A stretch of 64,000 nt of DNA from Hydrogenophaga pseudoflava (GTDB lineage Bacteria > Pseudomonadota > Gammaproteobacteria > Burkholderiales > Burkholderiaceae_C): positions 675,408-739,407 of the forward strand of contig NZ_JAVHJP010000003.1 of the NCBI RefSeq assembly GCF_031020795.1, read 5' to 3'. The notes beneath the pieces are model-generated. The model saw only the letters and a program-made list of their open reading frames with translations, ran no database searches and was not told where the DNA came from. The position numbers and the translations under genes are program-made. Below, in pieces: positions 32,892 to 42,288 of this stretch (position 1 is its first letter; each line of letters opens with the position of its first letter).

Positions 32892-35855
32892 TCATCCCGC
32901 GAACAGCGCCACGTTGCCGCCGGCGGCGGTGGTGTTGATGGTCAGCGTCTGCTCGGCGCAGAAGCGCAGCAGGTAGTTCGGCCCACCCGCCTTGGGGCCG
33001 GTGCCGCTCAGGCCCTCGCCGCCGAAGGGCTGCACGCCCACCACGGCCCCGATCATGTTGCGGTTGACATAGACGTTGCCCACGCGCGCCGCGGCGGCCA
33101 GCGCCTGGGCGCGGCTGTCGATGCGGGTCTGGATGCCCAGCGTCAGCCCGTAGCCCAGGGCGTTGATCTGGCGAATCACCTCCGTGGGGTCGCCACCCCA
33201 GCGCACCACCTGCAGCACCGGGCCGAAGATCTCCTGCGCCACCTCGCTGATCGACCCGACCTCGAACATCTGCGGCGCGACCAGGTTGGGCAGCGCTTGC
33301 GCCGGGGGCGCCTCGGCCAACAAGGCCCTGGCACTGCCGCGCAGCCGCGCGACGTGGCGCTGGATGTTGTCAAAGGCCTCGGCGTCGATCACCGGGCCGA
33401 GGTCGGTGGCGAGCTGCGACGGGTCACCGGCCACCAGTTCCTTGGCCGCGCCCTGGAGCATCTCGATCACGCCGTCGGCAATCGCCTCGTGCACGCACAG
33501 CAGGCGCAGCGCCGAGCAGCGCTGGCCCGCGCTGCGGAAAGCGCTCTGCATCACCGCGTCGGCCACCTGCTCGGGCAGGGCCGTGCTGTCCACCAGCATG
33601 GCGTTGATGCCACCGGTCTCGGCGATCAGCGGCACGATGGGGCCGTCCTTGGCCGCCAGCGCACGCTGGATGATCTTGGCCACCTGGGTCGATCCGGTGA
33701 ACACCACGCCGGCCACGCCGGGCGCCGCCACCAGCGCGGCGCCCACGGTCTCGCCGGGACCGTGCAGCAGCTGCAGGGCATCGGCCGGGATGCCGGCGGC
33801 GTGCAGCAGCTTGACCGCTTCCATCGCCACGGCCGGCGTCTGTTCGGCCGGTTTGGCCAGCACGGTGTTGCCCGTGGCCAGCGCGGCCGCCACCTGGCCC
33901 ATGAAGATGGCCAGCGGGAAGTTCCAGGGGCTGATGCAGACCCAGGCGCCACGGCCTTCCAGACGCAGCGTGTTGCTCTCGCCCGTGGGACCGGGCAGGG
34001 TCTGCGGCGCCTGGATGCGCTCGGCTTCGTTGGCGTAATAGCGCAGAAAGTCCACCGCCTCGCGCACCTCGGACACGGCGTCGCCCCAGGTCTTGTGCGC
34101 CTCTTTGACCAGCAGGGCACAGAAGCGCGGCAGAGCCGATTCGAGCGCGTCGGCAGCGAAGCGCAGCACGGCGGCCCGCTGCGCCACCGGTGTGTGGTTC
34201 CAAGCAGCGAAGGCGGCGACGGCGCGGGCCACCGCCTCGGTGGCCTGGTCGGCGCGGGCTTCGGGCACCACCGGCACGGTGCAGGCCGCGTGCGCCGCCA
34301 GCAGTTCGTCGCGTTGCGCGATCACCGTCAGGTCGCGGCCGCTGCTGTTGGCGCGCGTGGGGCCGTACAGCTCGGGCGGCAACGGCAGCGAAGCCTGCGG
34401 CTCCAGCCGCATCGGTGAAACCAGCAGCTCGTCCATGCCCACCGACTCGTCGGCCAGCTGGTGGACGAAGGACGAGTTGGCGCCGTTCTCCAGCAGGCGG
34501 CGCACCAGGTAGGCCAGCAGGTCGCGGTGCGCGCCCACCGGGGCGTAGACGCGGCAGCTGACCAGCGGGTTTTTCAGCACCTCGCGGTAGATGCCTTCGC
34601 CCATGCCGTGCAGGCGCTGCAACTCGAACGGAACGGCCTTGCGCGAGGCCATCTGCAGGATGGCCGCGATGGTGCCGGCGTTGTGCGTGGCGAACTGCGG
34701 GAAGATCGCATCCGGCGCGTCCAGCAGCGCCTTGGCGCAGGCCAGGTAGCTCACGTCGGTGTGGTGCTTGTGGGTGAACACCGGGTAGGCGGGCAGGCCC
34801 TGTTCTTGCGCGCGCTTGATCTCGGCGTCCCAGTAGGCGCCCTTGACCAGGCGACACATGAAGCGGATCCTGTATTGCCGGGCCAGCGCCGCGATGTGCG
34901 CGATCAGCTCCACCGCGCGGGTCTGGTAGGCCTGCATGGCCAGGCCCAGACCCTGCCACTGGGGGGAGTGTTCGGCCACCAGCGCCGCGAGCGCCTCGAA
35001 CACGTCCAGCGAGAGTTCGAGCCGGTCCACCTCTTCGGCGTCGATGGTCAGGTTCAGGTTGGCCGCCGCGGCCGCGCGGCACAGCGTCCACACGCGCGGC
35101 ACCAGCTCGTTCATCACGCGCTCGTACTGCGCGTCCTCGTAACGCGGGTGCAGGGCGCTGAGCTTGATGGAAATGCCGTCGTTCTGCGCCGGGTGACGTG
35201 CCGGGTCCGCGCCCCGGGCGATGGCGGCGATGGCGTTTTCATAGCTGGCCTGGTAGCGCAAGGCATCGGCCTGGGTGCGGGCGCCCTCGCCCAGCATGTC
35301 ATAACTGAACTGCAAATTGGGTTGTTTCTTGCGCGCTGCCGACGCTTCCTTCATGCCCTCGGCAATTGTCTGACCCAGCACGAACTGGCGGCCCAGCAGC
35401 TGCACCGCGCGCAGCGTGGCGGCCACCACGGTGCGGGCGCCCAGCTTGGCCATCAGCCCGGGCTCATGGCCGGACTCGGGCAGGAAGTGCTTGGACATGG
35501 CGATGGCGGTGGACGACAGGCGCGCCAGTGTCGAATCGGCGGCGCCATCGAAGTCCGCCCGGCCCAGCTGGTCGGCCGTGAGCGCGATCGCCGTTTCGGC
35601 ATCGGGCACGCGCAGCAGGGCTTCGGCCAGCCGCATCAGGGCCAGGCCCTCGGCGCTGGAAATCGGGTACTCCTTGAGCAGGCTTTCCATGGCCCAGAAA
35701 GGCGGCGGGTTGTCGCGGACCGCGCGCACCCAGGGCGCGGCCACCTGGGCGGCGGCGGCCCAGTCCAGCGCGCCCTGCAGCGCGGCCAGGCGCTGGGCGA
35801 CGGTCTCGGCCTCGGGCCGGTAAGGAAAGGGCAGGCGGTCGGTGCTGCGCGGCAT
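32892..35855 (-). CDS. putA: Bifunctional proline dehydrogenase / glutamate-semialdehyde dehydrogenase PutA
   Basis: 987 aa from ATG 35855 (MPRSTDRLPF); the frame extends 29 codons upstream without homology. The proline dehydrogenase barrel is at about 110-460 (YENAIAAIARGADPA, GISIKLSALHPRYEDAQYERV, FMCRLVKGAYWDAEIKRAQEQGL). The aldehyde dehydrogenase is at about 500-980 (WVCISPWNFPLAIFMGQVAAAL, GVVFTGSTQVAKII, ETGGINAMLVDST, SAGQRCSALRLLCV with the catalytic Cys). There is no N-terminal RHH DNA-binding domain, so this is the enzyme-only short form. A divergent Lrp regulator, 105 bases away, should control it. Confidence 0.95.
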   Translation of the reverse strand: MPRSTDRLPFPYRPEAETVAQRLAALQGALDWAAAAQVAAPWVRAVRDNPPPFWAMESLLKEYPISSAEGLALMRLAEALLRVPDAETAIALTADQLGRADFDGAADSTLARLSSTAIAMSKHFLPESGHEPGLMAKLGARTVVAATLRAVQLLGRQFVLGQTIAEGMKEASAARKKQPNLQFSYDMLGEGARTQADALRYQASYENAIAAIARGADPARHPAQNDGISIKLSALHPRYEDAQYERVMNELVPRVWTLCRAAAAANLNLTIDAEEVDRLELSLDVFEALAALVAEHSPQWQGLGLAMQAYQTRAVELIAHIAALARQYRIRFMCRLVKGAYWDAEIKRAQEQGLPAYPVFTHKHHTDVSYLACAKALLDAPDAIFPQFATHNAGTIAAILQMASRKAVPFELQRLHGMGEGIYREVLKNPLVSCRVYAPVGAHRDLLAYLVRRLLENGANSSFVHQLADESVGMDELLVSPMRLEPQASLPLPPELYGPTRANSSGRDLTVIAQRDELLAAHAACTVPVVPEARADQATEAVARAVAAFAAWNHTPVAQRAAVLRFAADALESALPRFCALLVKEAHKTWGDAVSEVREAVDFLRYYANEAERIQAPQTLPGPTGESNTLRLEGRGAWVCISPWNFPLAIFMGQVAAALATGNTVLAKPAEQTPAVAMEAVKLLHAAGIPADALQLLHGPGETVGAALVAAPGVAGVVFTGSTQVAKIIQRALAAKDGPIVPLIAETGGINAMLVDSTALPEQVADAVMQSAFRSAGQRCSALRLLCVHEAIADGVIEMLQGAAKELVAGDPSQLATDLGPVIDAEAFDNIQRHVARLRGSARALLAEAPPAQALPNLVAPQMFEVGSISEVAQEIFGPVLQVVRWGGDPTEVIRQINALGYGLTLGIQTRIDSRAQALAAAARVGNVYVNRNMIGAVVGVQPFGGEGLSGTGPKAGGPNYLLRFCAEQTLTINTTAAGGNVALFAG

Positions 35856-35960
35856 GGCGGGTCTCTGAAACGGGACAAGTTGGTGAATGCCCGAAGTCTG
35901 AAGAAGCCAAAGACGAATTTTTCTCTGATTTTTCGGTTTCAACCGGATAATTCACTACCC

Positions 35961-36455
35961 ATGAGCGAGACTACCCCCGATCTCGACCGCATCGACCTGC
36001 GCATCCTGAACGTTCTGCAGGCCGACGGACGCATCTCCAACCTCAAGCTGGCCGAGGCGGTGGCCCTCTCACCCACCGCCGTGCTGGCGCGCACCCAGCG
36101 GCTGCAGCGCGACGGCTACATCCTGGGCTACGAGGCGCGGCTGAACCCGCTCAAACTCGGGCGCGGGATGCTGGTCTTTGTCGAGGTGCTGCTCGACCGC
36201 ACCACGCCCAACGTGTTCAACGAGTTCAAGGCCGCGGTGCAGGTGCGCGACGAGATCCTGGAGTGCCACATGGTGGCCGGCGGTTTCGACTACCTGATCA
36301 AGACCCGCATGGCCGACATGGCCGCCTTCCGCGACTTCGCCGGCAGCGTGCTGTGGCAGCTGCCCGGCGTGCGCGAGACGCGCACCTACGCGGTGATGGA
36401 AGAGGTCAAGAACAGCAGCCGGCTGCCGCTGCGGGGCATCGGCGGCGCACAATAG
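35961..36455 (+). CDS. Lrp/AsnC-family regulator, likely proline-responsive
   Basis: 164 aa; ATG 35961. The N-terminal HTH is at about 9-60 (DRIDLRILNVLQADGRISNLKLAEAVALSPTAVLARTQRLQRDG), and a RAM/ACT ligand domain at about 70-150 (GRGMLVFVEVLLDR, ECHMVAGGFDYLIKTRMADM). It is divergent from putA across a 105-base, AT-rich region, the arrangement of PutR-type activators. A GATAAT (35946-35951) so close to the ATG could be a -10 element giving a nearly leaderless transcript; this is weak evidence. Confidence 0.9.
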   Translation: MSETTPDLDRIDLRILNVLQADGRISNLKLAEAVALSPTAVLARTQRLQRDGYILGYEARLNPLKLGRGMLVFVEVLLDRTTPNVFNEFKAAVQVRDEILECHMVAGGFDYLIKTRMADMAAFRDFAGSVLWQLPGVRETRTYAVMEEVKNSSRLPLRGIGGAQ

Positions 36456-36483
36456 AACGATTCTTCACCCACCGGAGTTCTTC

Positions 36484-37029
36484 ATGCGCGCCCCGTCCCG
36501 TCTGCTGACCTGCCTGCTGCTGTGTTCCGCCAGCGCCTTCGCCCAGACCACCGCTCCCGGCCTGTGGGCCATCCAGAACAAGGTGGGCGGCAACCCGGAG
36601 ATGGACAAGGCCATGGCCGAGATGCAGAAGCAGCTGGCCGCCATGCCGCCCGCGCAGCGCAAGCAGATGGAGGCCATGATGGGCCAGAACGGCATGAGCG
36701 TCGGGGCCGGCGGCGCCGTGACCGTCAAGGTGTGCATCACCCCCGAGATGGCCGCCAAGTCCGAGCTGCCCAGCCACACCGAGGGCGACTGCACCTCGAC
36801 CATCACCTCGCGCACGGGCAACACCCTGAAGTCGAAGTTCGCCTGCAAGAACCCGCCGACCACCGGCGAAGGCACCTACACCTTCAGTGGGGACAAGGCC
36901 TTTGCCACCAAGATGGTCATGCAGTCCACCCGCAACGGCAAGCCCGAGACCATGACCATGGAAGGCCAGGGCAAGTGGCTCTCGGCCGACTGCGGCAACG
37001 TCAAGCCGATCCAGCCGCCGAAGCAGTGA
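36484..37029 (+). CDS. DUF3617 periplasmic protein
   Basis: 181 aa; the GGAG site is in CACCGGAGTTCTTC, just before ATG 36484. Signal peptide at 1-20 (LLTCLLLCSASAFA|Q). The mature part begins TTAPGLWAIQNKVGG and contains a Met/Ala/Lys-rich helix (MDKAMAEMQKQLAAM) and paired Cys in VCITPEMAAK, GDCTSTITS, FACKN and SADCGN, fitting the DUF3617 pattern of small periplasmic proteins. Function unknown. Its end overlaps the convergent yggS end by 29 bases. Confidence 0.82.
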   Translation: MRAPSRLLTCLLLCSASAFAQTTAPGLWAIQNKVGGNPEMDKAMAEMQKQLAAMPPAQRKQMEAMMGQNGMSVGAGGAVTVKVCITPEMAAKSELPSHTEGDCTSTITSRTGNTLKSKFACKNPPTTGEGTYTFSGDKAFATKMVMQSTRNGKPETMTMEGQGKWLSADCGNVKPIQPPKQ

Positions 37030-37735
37030 CCGGTTCCTTGCGCGGCCGGTGACCGAAGATGGCCCGGCCCACGCGCACCATCGTGGACCCCTCGGCCACC
37101 GCTGGCTCCAGGTCGTCGCTCATGCCCATGGACAGCACGTCGAGCGACAGGCCCTGATCCACCAGGCCCTGCTGCAGTCCACGGACCTGCCGGAACGCCG
37201 AGCGCTGGACCATCGGATCCTCGCTCGGCTCGGGGATGCACATCAGCCCCCGCAGGCGCAGACGGGGCAAGGCCGCCACTGCATGGGCCAGCGCGGGCAG
37301 CTCGTCCGGCGCAACACCCGACTTGTTTGCGCCGCCGTCGACATTCACCTGAAGACAGACCTGCAGCGGCGCGCGGTCCTCGGGACGCTGTTCGGACAGG
37401 CGCTGCGCGATCTTGAGGCGGTCCACCGAATGCACCCAATCGAAGTGGGTGGCCACCAGCCGTGTCTTGTTGCTCTGGACCGGTCCGATGCAGTGCCATT
37501 CCAGGGTTTGCCCCGGGAGCAGCGCCCGCATGGCCAACACCTTCTCGACCCCCTCCTGGATGTAGTTCTCACCAAAGGCACGTTGTCCGGCGGCCACCGC
37601 GGCGGCCACATCGTCCGGTCCGAATGTCTTGGAAACCGCCAGCAATGTGACGGTCTTCACATCGCGTCCGGCCGCCGCGCACGCCCTGGCGACACGCTCC
37701 CGCACTTGTTGGAGATTGCCTTCAATCGTCGTCAT
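37001..37735 (-). CDS. yggS: YggS/PLPBP-family pyridoxal-phosphate homeostasis protein
   Basis: 244 aa from ATG 37735 (MTTIEGNLQQVRERV). An alanine-racemase-like N-terminal barrel with PLP-binding Lys36 (LLAVSKTFGPDD), FGENYIQEGVEKV, EWHCIGPVQSNKTRLVA and LSMGMSDDLEPAVAEGSTMVRVG. The protein has no enzyme activity and controls free PLP and amino-acid balance. In many proteobacteria it sits beside pilT, as here (divergent, 38-base gap). Confidence 0.93.
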   Translation of the reverse strand: MTTIEGNLQQVRERVARACAAAGRDVKTVTLLAVSKTFGPDDVAAAVAAGQRAFGENYIQEGVEKVLAMRALLPGQTLEWHCIGPVQSNKTRLVATHFDWVHSVDRLKIAQRLSEQRPEDRAPLQVCLQVNVDGGANKSGVAPDELPALAHAVAALPRLRLRGLMCIPEPSEDPMVQRSAFRQVRGLQQGLVDQGLSLDVLSMGMSDDLEPAVAEGSTMVRVGRAIFGHRPRKEPVTASAAGSA

Positions 37736-37773
37736 AATCAGTCTGCTACACCAACACTGCACGGGACCACGGG

Positions 37774-38817
37774 ATGGATATCACCCAACTGCTCGCCTTC
37801 AGCGTCAAGAACAAAGCCTCCGACCTCCACCTCTCGGCCGGGCTGCCACCCATGATACGGGTGCATGGGGATGTCAGGCGCATCAACGTCGAGCCGCTGG
37901 ACCACAAGATGGTGCACAGCATGGTGTACGACATCATGAACGACAGCCAGCGCAAGCAGTATGAGGAGTTCATGGAGTGCGACTTCTCGTTCGAGATCGA
38001 AGGCCTGGCGCGTTTCCGTGTCAACGCCTTCAACCACAACCGCGGTGCCGGCGCGGTGTTCCGGACGATTCCGAGCAAGATCCTCACACTGGAACAGCTC
38101 AACGCGCCCAAGATCTTTGCGGATCTGGCGCTGCGCCCGCGCGGTCTGGTGCTGGTGACGGGTCCGACCGGCTCAGGCAAGTCGACCACGCTCGCCGGCA
38201 TGGTCAACCACCTCAACGAGACGGAGTACGGCCACATCCTGACCGTGGAAGACCCGGTGGAGTTCGTGCACGAATCCAAGAAGTGCCTGGTCAACCAGCG
38301 AGAGGTCGGGCCGCACACCCTGTCATTCTCCAATGCCCTGCGCTCGGCATTGCGCGAAGACCCCGACGCGATCCTTGTGGGCGAAATGCGCGACCTGGAA
38401 ACCATCCGCCTGGCGATGACCGCGGCCGAAACCGGCCACCTGGTGTTCGGCACGCTGCACACATCGAGCGCCGCCAAGACCATCGACCGGATCATCGACG
38501 TGTTCCCGGCAGAAGAAAAAGACATGGTCCGGGCGATGCTGTCGGAATCGCTGGTGGCCGTGATCTCACAGACCCTGTGCAAGGTCAAGGACGGCAGCGG
38601 CCGGGTGGCGGCGCACGAGATCATGATCGGCACCAGCGCCATCCGCAACCTGATCCGCGAAGCCAAGGTGGCCCAGATGTATTCGGCGATCCAGACCGGC
38701 CAGAACGTCGGCATGCAGACACTCGACCAGAACCTGGCCGAGCTGGTCAAGCGCAACGTCATCAGTCCGGCCGAGGCGCGCAGCAAGGCCAAGATTCCCG
38801 AGAATTTCCCAGGGTAA
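37774..38817 (+). CDS. pilT: Type IV pilus retraction ATPase PilT
   Basis: 347 aa. A PAS-like N-domain and a RecA-like core with Walker A at 130-137 (GPTGSGKS), Asp box (ILTVEDPVEF), Walker B (DAILVGEMRD) and His box (LVFGTLHT). The C-terminal AIRNLIRE motif needed for retraction is present (about 288-295). A hexameric motor at the inner-membrane pilus base, which depolymerises pilin. PilU follows after 6 bases. Confidence 0.97.
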   Translation: MDITQLLAFSVKNKASDLHLSAGLPPMIRVHGDVRRINVEPLDHKMVHSMVYDIMNDSQRKQYEEFMECDFSFEIEGLARFRVNAFNHNRGAGAVFRTIPSKILTLEQLNAPKIFADLALRPRGLVLVTGPTGSGKSTTLAGMVNHLNETEYGHILTVEDPVEFVHESKKCLVNQREVGPHTLSFSNALRSALREDPDAILVGEMRDLETIRLAMTAAETGHLVFGTLHTSSAAKTIDRIIDVFPAEEKDMVRAMLSESLVAVISQTLCKVKDGSGRVAAHEIMIGTSAIRNLIREAKVAQMYSAIQTGQNVGMQTLDQNLAELVKRNVISPAEARSKAKIPENFPG

Positions 38818-38823
38818 ACAATC

Positions 38824-39960
38824 ATGGAACGCGATCAGGCATCGAAATTCATCAACGACCTGCTCAAGCTGATGCTCAGCCGCGGCGGCAGCGACCTCTT
38901 CATCACGGCCGACTTCCCGCCCGCCATCAAGGTGGACGGCAAGGTGGTGAAGGTCTCGCCCCAGCCGCTCAACGGCGTGCACACGCTGGCCCTGGCGCGC
39001 GCCATCATGAACGACAAGCAGGCGGCCGAGTTCGAGCGCACCAAGGAGTGCAACTTCGCGATCTCGCCCCCGGCCATCGGCCGTTTCCGCGTCAGCGCTT
39101 TTGTCCAGCAGGGCAAGGTCGGCATGGTGATGCGGACGATTCCTGCGGTGCTGCCCACCATCGATTCGCTGAACCTGCCCCAGGTGCTCAAGGACATCAC
39201 GCTGTCCAAGCGCGGCCTGTGCATCGTGGTCGGCGCGACCGGCTCGGGCAAGTCGACCTCGCTGGCCGCCATGGTCGACTGGCGCAACGAGAACACCCAC
39301 GGTCACATCATCACGATCGAGGACCCGGTCGAGTTCATCCACGCCCACAAGAACTGCGTGATCACGCAGCGCGAAGTCGGGCTGGACACCGACGACTGGG
39401 GCGTGGCGCTGAAGAACACGCTGCGGCAGGCGCCTGATGTGATCCTGATGGGCGAGATCCGGGACCGCGAGACCATGGAGTACGCGATCCAGTTTTCCGA
39501 GACCGGCCACCTGTGTCTGGCCACCCTGCACGCCAACAGCGCCAACCAGGCCCTGGACCGGATCATCAACTTCTTCCCCGAGGACCGCCGGCCGCAGCTG
39601 CTGATGGACCTGTCGCTGAACCTGCGGGCGCTGGTGTCGCAGCGCCTGGTGCCGCGCCAGGACAACAAGGGCCGGCACGCGGCCGTGGAGATCATGCTCA
39701 ACTCCCCGCTGATCGCCGACCTGATCTTCAAGGGCGAGGTCGCCGAGATCAAGGAGATCATGAAGAAGAGCACCAACATCGGCATGCAGACCTTCGACCA
39801 GGCGCTGTTCGACGCTTTCGAGGCGAACATCATCAGCTACGAAGATGCGCTGCGCAACGCCGACTCGCTCAACGACCTGCGGCTGCAGATCAAGCTCAAC
39901 AGCCAGCGCGCCAAGACGCAGGACCTGGCGGCGGGCACCGAACACCTCACGATCGTTTGA
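38824..39960 (+). CDS. pilU: PilT-dependent retraction ATPase PilU
   Basis: 378 aa. Same fold as PilT: Walker A GATGSGKS near 137-144, TIEDPVEFIHAHKNCVITQREVGLDT, Walker B DVILMGEIRD and His-box CLATLHANS. The PilU-type insertion DDWGVALKNTLRQ and longer tail set it apart from PilT, and the AIRNLIRE motif is replaced (NSPLIADLIFKGEV). It assists PilT in forceful retraction. The operon ends here; repeat copy C follows directly. Confidence 0.95.
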   Translation: MERDQASKFINDLLKLMLSRGGSDLFITADFPPAIKVDGKVVKVSPQPLNGVHTLALARAIMNDKQAAEFERTKECNFAISPPAIGRFRVSAFVQQGKVGMVMRTIPAVLPTIDSLNLPQVLKDITLSKRGLCIVVGATGSGKSTSLAAMVDWRNENTHGHIITIEDPVEFIHAHKNCVITQREVGLDTDDWGVALKNTLRQAPDVILMGEIRDRETMEYAIQFSETGHLCLATLHANSANQALDRIINFFPEDRRPQLLMDLSLNLRALVSQRLVPRQDNKGRHAAVEIMLNSPLIADLIFKGEVAEIKEIMKKSTNIGMQTFDQALFDAFEANIISYEDALRNADSLNDLRLQIKLNSQRAKTQDLAAGTEHLTIV

Positions 39961-40043
39961 CCACCCCCGCGCCGCGCCTGCGGCGCGTCACCCCCTCAAG
40001 GGGGCAATGCCTGTGGCCCGGCGGAGCCGGTTCCACGGCATTT
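39961..40043. repeat. GC-rich dispersed intergenic repeat, copy C
   Basis: It starts at the base after the pilU stop. The first 28 or so bases (C-run, GCGCCGCGCCTG, CGGCGCGTCACC) match copy B with a single change, followed by CCCTCAAGGGGGC and a variable loop, then GGAGCCGGTTCCACGGC. Copies B and C both begin at or within 3 bases of a stop codon. It fills most of the 121-base gap before the dehydrogenase gene. Confidence 0.65.
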
Positions 40044-40081
40044 CTCGACCGACGCCCTTTCACTTCGCCGGATGACTTCAC

Positions 40082-40984
40082 ATGAGCAGCATCGCCCCCA
40101 AAACCTACGAATCCGTCGCGCCGAAGAAGGTCGCTTTTCTTGGTCTGGGTGTGATGGGCTTTCCCATGGCCGGGCACTTGGCGAAGGCAGGGCATGCGGT
40201 GACGGTGTACAACCGCTCGCCGGCCAAGGCGCAGGCCTGGGTGACCGAGTTCGGCGGGGCGTCCCGGCCCACGCCGCGTGAGGCCGTGGCGGGCGCCGAC
40301 ATCGTGTTCTGCTGCGTCGGCAACGACGACGATCTGCGCTCGGTCGTGCTCGGTGCGGACGGGGCATTCGCCGGCATGGCGACGGGTGCCATCTTCGTGG
40401 ACCACACCACCGCGTCGGCCGATGTGGCGCGCGAGCTGTACGGCGCAGCCCGGAGCCTCGGACTGGCCTCCGTTGATGCCCCCGTGTCGGGCGGCCAGGC
40501 GGGTGCGCAGAATGGTGTGCTCACGGTGATGTGCGGTGGTGACCCCGCTGCATTCGAAGCGGTCCGGCCCGTGGCGATGGCGTACTCGCGCGCCTTCACG
40601 CTCATGGGCGAGAGTGGCGCCGGCCAGCTCACCAAGATGGTCAACCAGATCTGCATCGCAGGACTGGTCCAGGGCCTGTCCGAGGCCATCGCCTTCGGCC
40701 AGAAGGCCGGTCTGGACATGAACCAGGTGCTGGACGTGATCGGCAAGGGCGCAGCCCAGAGCTGGCAGCTCGACAACCGCGGCAAGACCATGGTGGCCGA
40801 CAAGTTCGACTTCGGCTTTGCCGTCGACTGGATGCGCAAGGACCTGGGCCTGGTGCTCGACGAAGCCAAGCGCAACGGTGCGCGCCTGCCGGTCACCGCT
40901 TTGGTGGACCAGTTCTACGCCGACGTGCAGGCCATGGGCGGAAACCGGCTGGACACCTCCAGCCTGATCAAACGCTTGAAGTGA
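40082..40984 (+). CDS. NAD(P)-dependent beta-hydroxyacid dehydrogenase (HIBADH family)
   Basis: 300 aa. Rossmann motif KVAFLGLGVMGFPMAGHLAKAG (about 16-37), substrate signature VDAPVSGGQAGAQNGVLTVM (131-150), and catalytic Lys185 in GAGQLTKMVNQI. This is the 3-hydroxyisobutyrate/tartronate-semialdehyde/6-phosphogluconate-like family, cytoplasmic, about the usual 290-300 aa. No partner gene indicates the substrate. Confidence 0.9.
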   Translation: MSSIAPKTYESVAPKKVAFLGLGVMGFPMAGHLAKAGHAVTVYNRSPAKAQAWVTEFGGASRPTPREAVAGADIVFCCVGNDDDLRSVVLGADGAFAGMATGAIFVDHTTASADVARELYGAARSLGLASVDAPVSGGQAGAQNGVLTVMCGGDPAAFEAVRPVAMAYSRAFTLMGESGAGQLTKMVNQICIAGLVQGLSEAIAFGQKAGLDMNQVLDVIGKGAAQSWQLDNRGKTMVADKFDFGFAVDWMRKDLGLVLDEAKRNGARLPVTALVDQFYADVQAMGGNRLDTSSLIKRLK

Positions 40985-40990
40985 CCACCC

Positions 40991-41008
40991 CCTGCACCGC
41001 GGTGCAGG
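40991..41008. other. Perfect 18-bp palindrome between convergent genes
   Basis: CCTGCACCGCGGTGCAGG lies between the dehydrogenase stop (40984) and the dolP-like stop (41018). It can form a short stem with no T tract on either side (AAAACT on plus, GGGTGG on minus). It may act as a bidirectional pause or stop, or simply be a compact remnant of the repeat family. Confidence 0.4.
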
Positions 41009-41017
41009 AAAACTGCC

Positions 41018-41644
41018 TCAGGACTTGGGCGCGATGCGCGCCAGTTCTTCCTCGCTGATGATCTCCAGCAGACGGACCACGCGCTGGGCGCCCTTGGTGG
41101 TGCGGGCCACCTGGGTGGCGATGTCGGCCTCGCGCTGGGTCACGCGCCCCATCAGGAACACGGTGCCGCGTTCGGAGACCACCTTGAAGGCGTTGGCCGA
41201 GATCTGCTTGGTGTCGATCAGGCTGGCCTTGACCTTGCCGGTCAGCAGCGTGTCCTCGGCCTTTTCGGTGAAGCTCGGGCTGTTGGCCACGTCCAGCTCG
41301 TTGTGGACCACGGCCACGTTCTCGACCTGCTTGACGATGGATTCGGCCAGTTCCTTGTCGCGGGCGTTGCCGACTTCGCCGGTCAGCAGCGCACGGCGGT
41401 TGTAGCTGGTGACGCTGATGCGCGCGCGCGACCCCATCTGGTCGCGCAGGCGGTTGGCGGCGCGCAGCTCGATGCCCTGGTCGTCCAGCTGAGCGCCCGA
41501 ACTGCGGCGGTCACCCACCACCATGGCGCCGGTCAGCGCCGCGCCGCCCACCGCCAGCGGCGCACAGGCCGACAGCGTGGCGGCGGCAGCGGCCACACTC
41601 AGGACAGCGAGGGACAGGCGGCCACGGGAAACAATGGTTTTCAT
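41018..41644 (-). CDS. dolP: Double BON-domain outer-membrane lipoprotein, DolP-like
   Basis: 208 aa; the start overlaps the diaA stop by ATGA. Signal peptide at 1-26 with lipobox LSAC (LAVLSVAAAAATLSACAPL). Two BON domains: about 60-125 (GIELRAANRLRDQMGSRARISVTSYNRRALLTGEVGNARD) and about 140-205 (VKASLIDTKQISANAFKVVSERGTVFLMGRVTQREADIAT). DolP (YraP) supports outer-membrane integrity. The order rsmI/yraN-diaA-dolP matches the E. coli cluster, which supports the assignment. Confidence 0.88.
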   Translation of the reverse strand: MKTIVSRGRLSLAVLSVAAAAATLSACAPLAVGGAALTGAMVVGDRRSSGAQLDDQGIELRAANRLRDQMGSRARISVTSYNRRALLTGEVGNARDKELAESIVKQVENVAVVHNELDVANSPSFTEKAEDTLLTGKVKASLIDTKQISANAFKVVSERGTVFLMGRVTQREADIATQVARTTKGAQRVVRLLEIISEEELARIAPKS

Positions 41645-42261
41645 GCGGGGTTCTCCGTTTCATTGGACAGGGCTTCGGGCAGGCCCAGCAGCTGGGCATC
41701 CACACCGTCGCAGATGCAGTGCAGCACCAGATGATGCACCTCGAGAATCCGTGCCGGCACCTCGTGCGGCACGCAGATGTGGACGTCGGTATCGCGCAGC
41801 ATCTGGGCCAGCCGCCCGCCGCGCGCGCCGGTGAGCGCCACCACGGTCATGTCGCGCTCGTGCGCGGCTTCGACCGCCGCGATGACGTTCTGCGAGTTGC
41901 CCGAGGTCGAGAGCACGAGCAGCACGTCGCCGGCCTGGCCCAAAGCGCGCACCTGGCGCGAGAACACGGCGCGCACGTCGAAGTCGGTGGCCAGCGCGGT
42001 CAGCACCGAGGCGTCGGCCGAGAGTGAGAACGCGGCCAGTTCGGGCCGCTCACGCTCGTGTCGCCCCACGAAGCTGGCGGCAAACAGCTGCGCCGCCGCC
42101 GCGGAGGCCCCGTTGCCGCAGGACAGCACCTTGCCGCCGCCGGTGACACTGGCCAGCACCGCCGCCGTGGCGGCTTCCACCATGGGCGCGAGCGCCTGGG
42201 CACATTGGTATTTGAGGTCGGCGCTGTCGATGAACTGTTGCTGGATGCGTTGCAGGAGCAT
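41641..42261 (-). CDS. diaA: SIS-domain protein, DiaA/GmhA-like
   Basis: 206 aa; ATG 42261 after GCAGGAG. SIS fold: LSCGNGASAAAAQLFAASFVG, LSTSGNSQNVIAAVEAA, and VHHLVLHCICDGVDAQLLG near the end. Sequence motifs do not separate phosphoheptose isomerase from DiaA, the DnaA-binding initiation factor; the yraN-diaA-dolP gene order favours DiaA. It overlaps dolP by 4 bases, so the two are translationally coupled. Confidence 0.8.
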   Translation of the reverse strand: MLLQRIQQQFIDSADLKYQCAQALAPMVEAATAAVLASVTGGGKVLSCGNGASAAAAQLFAASFVGRHERERPELAAFSLSADASVLTALATDFDVRAVFSRQVRALGQAGDVLLVLSTSGNSQNVIAAVEAAHERDMTVVALTGARGGRLAQMLRDTDVHICVPHEVPARILEVHHLVLHCICDGVDAQLLGLPEALSNETENPA

Positions 42262-42288
42262 GGGGCGATGATAGCGGCGCGCAGAGTA

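Noticed and set aside
32892-35855. PutA as a self-regulating trifunctional protein
   Set aside because: The protein lacks the N-terminal ribbon-helix-helix region, and a separate divergent Lrp-type regulator is present.
40991-41008. 18-bp palindrome as a classical rho-independent terminator
   Set aside because: No T tract follows the stem on either strand; it is kept only as a palindrome.
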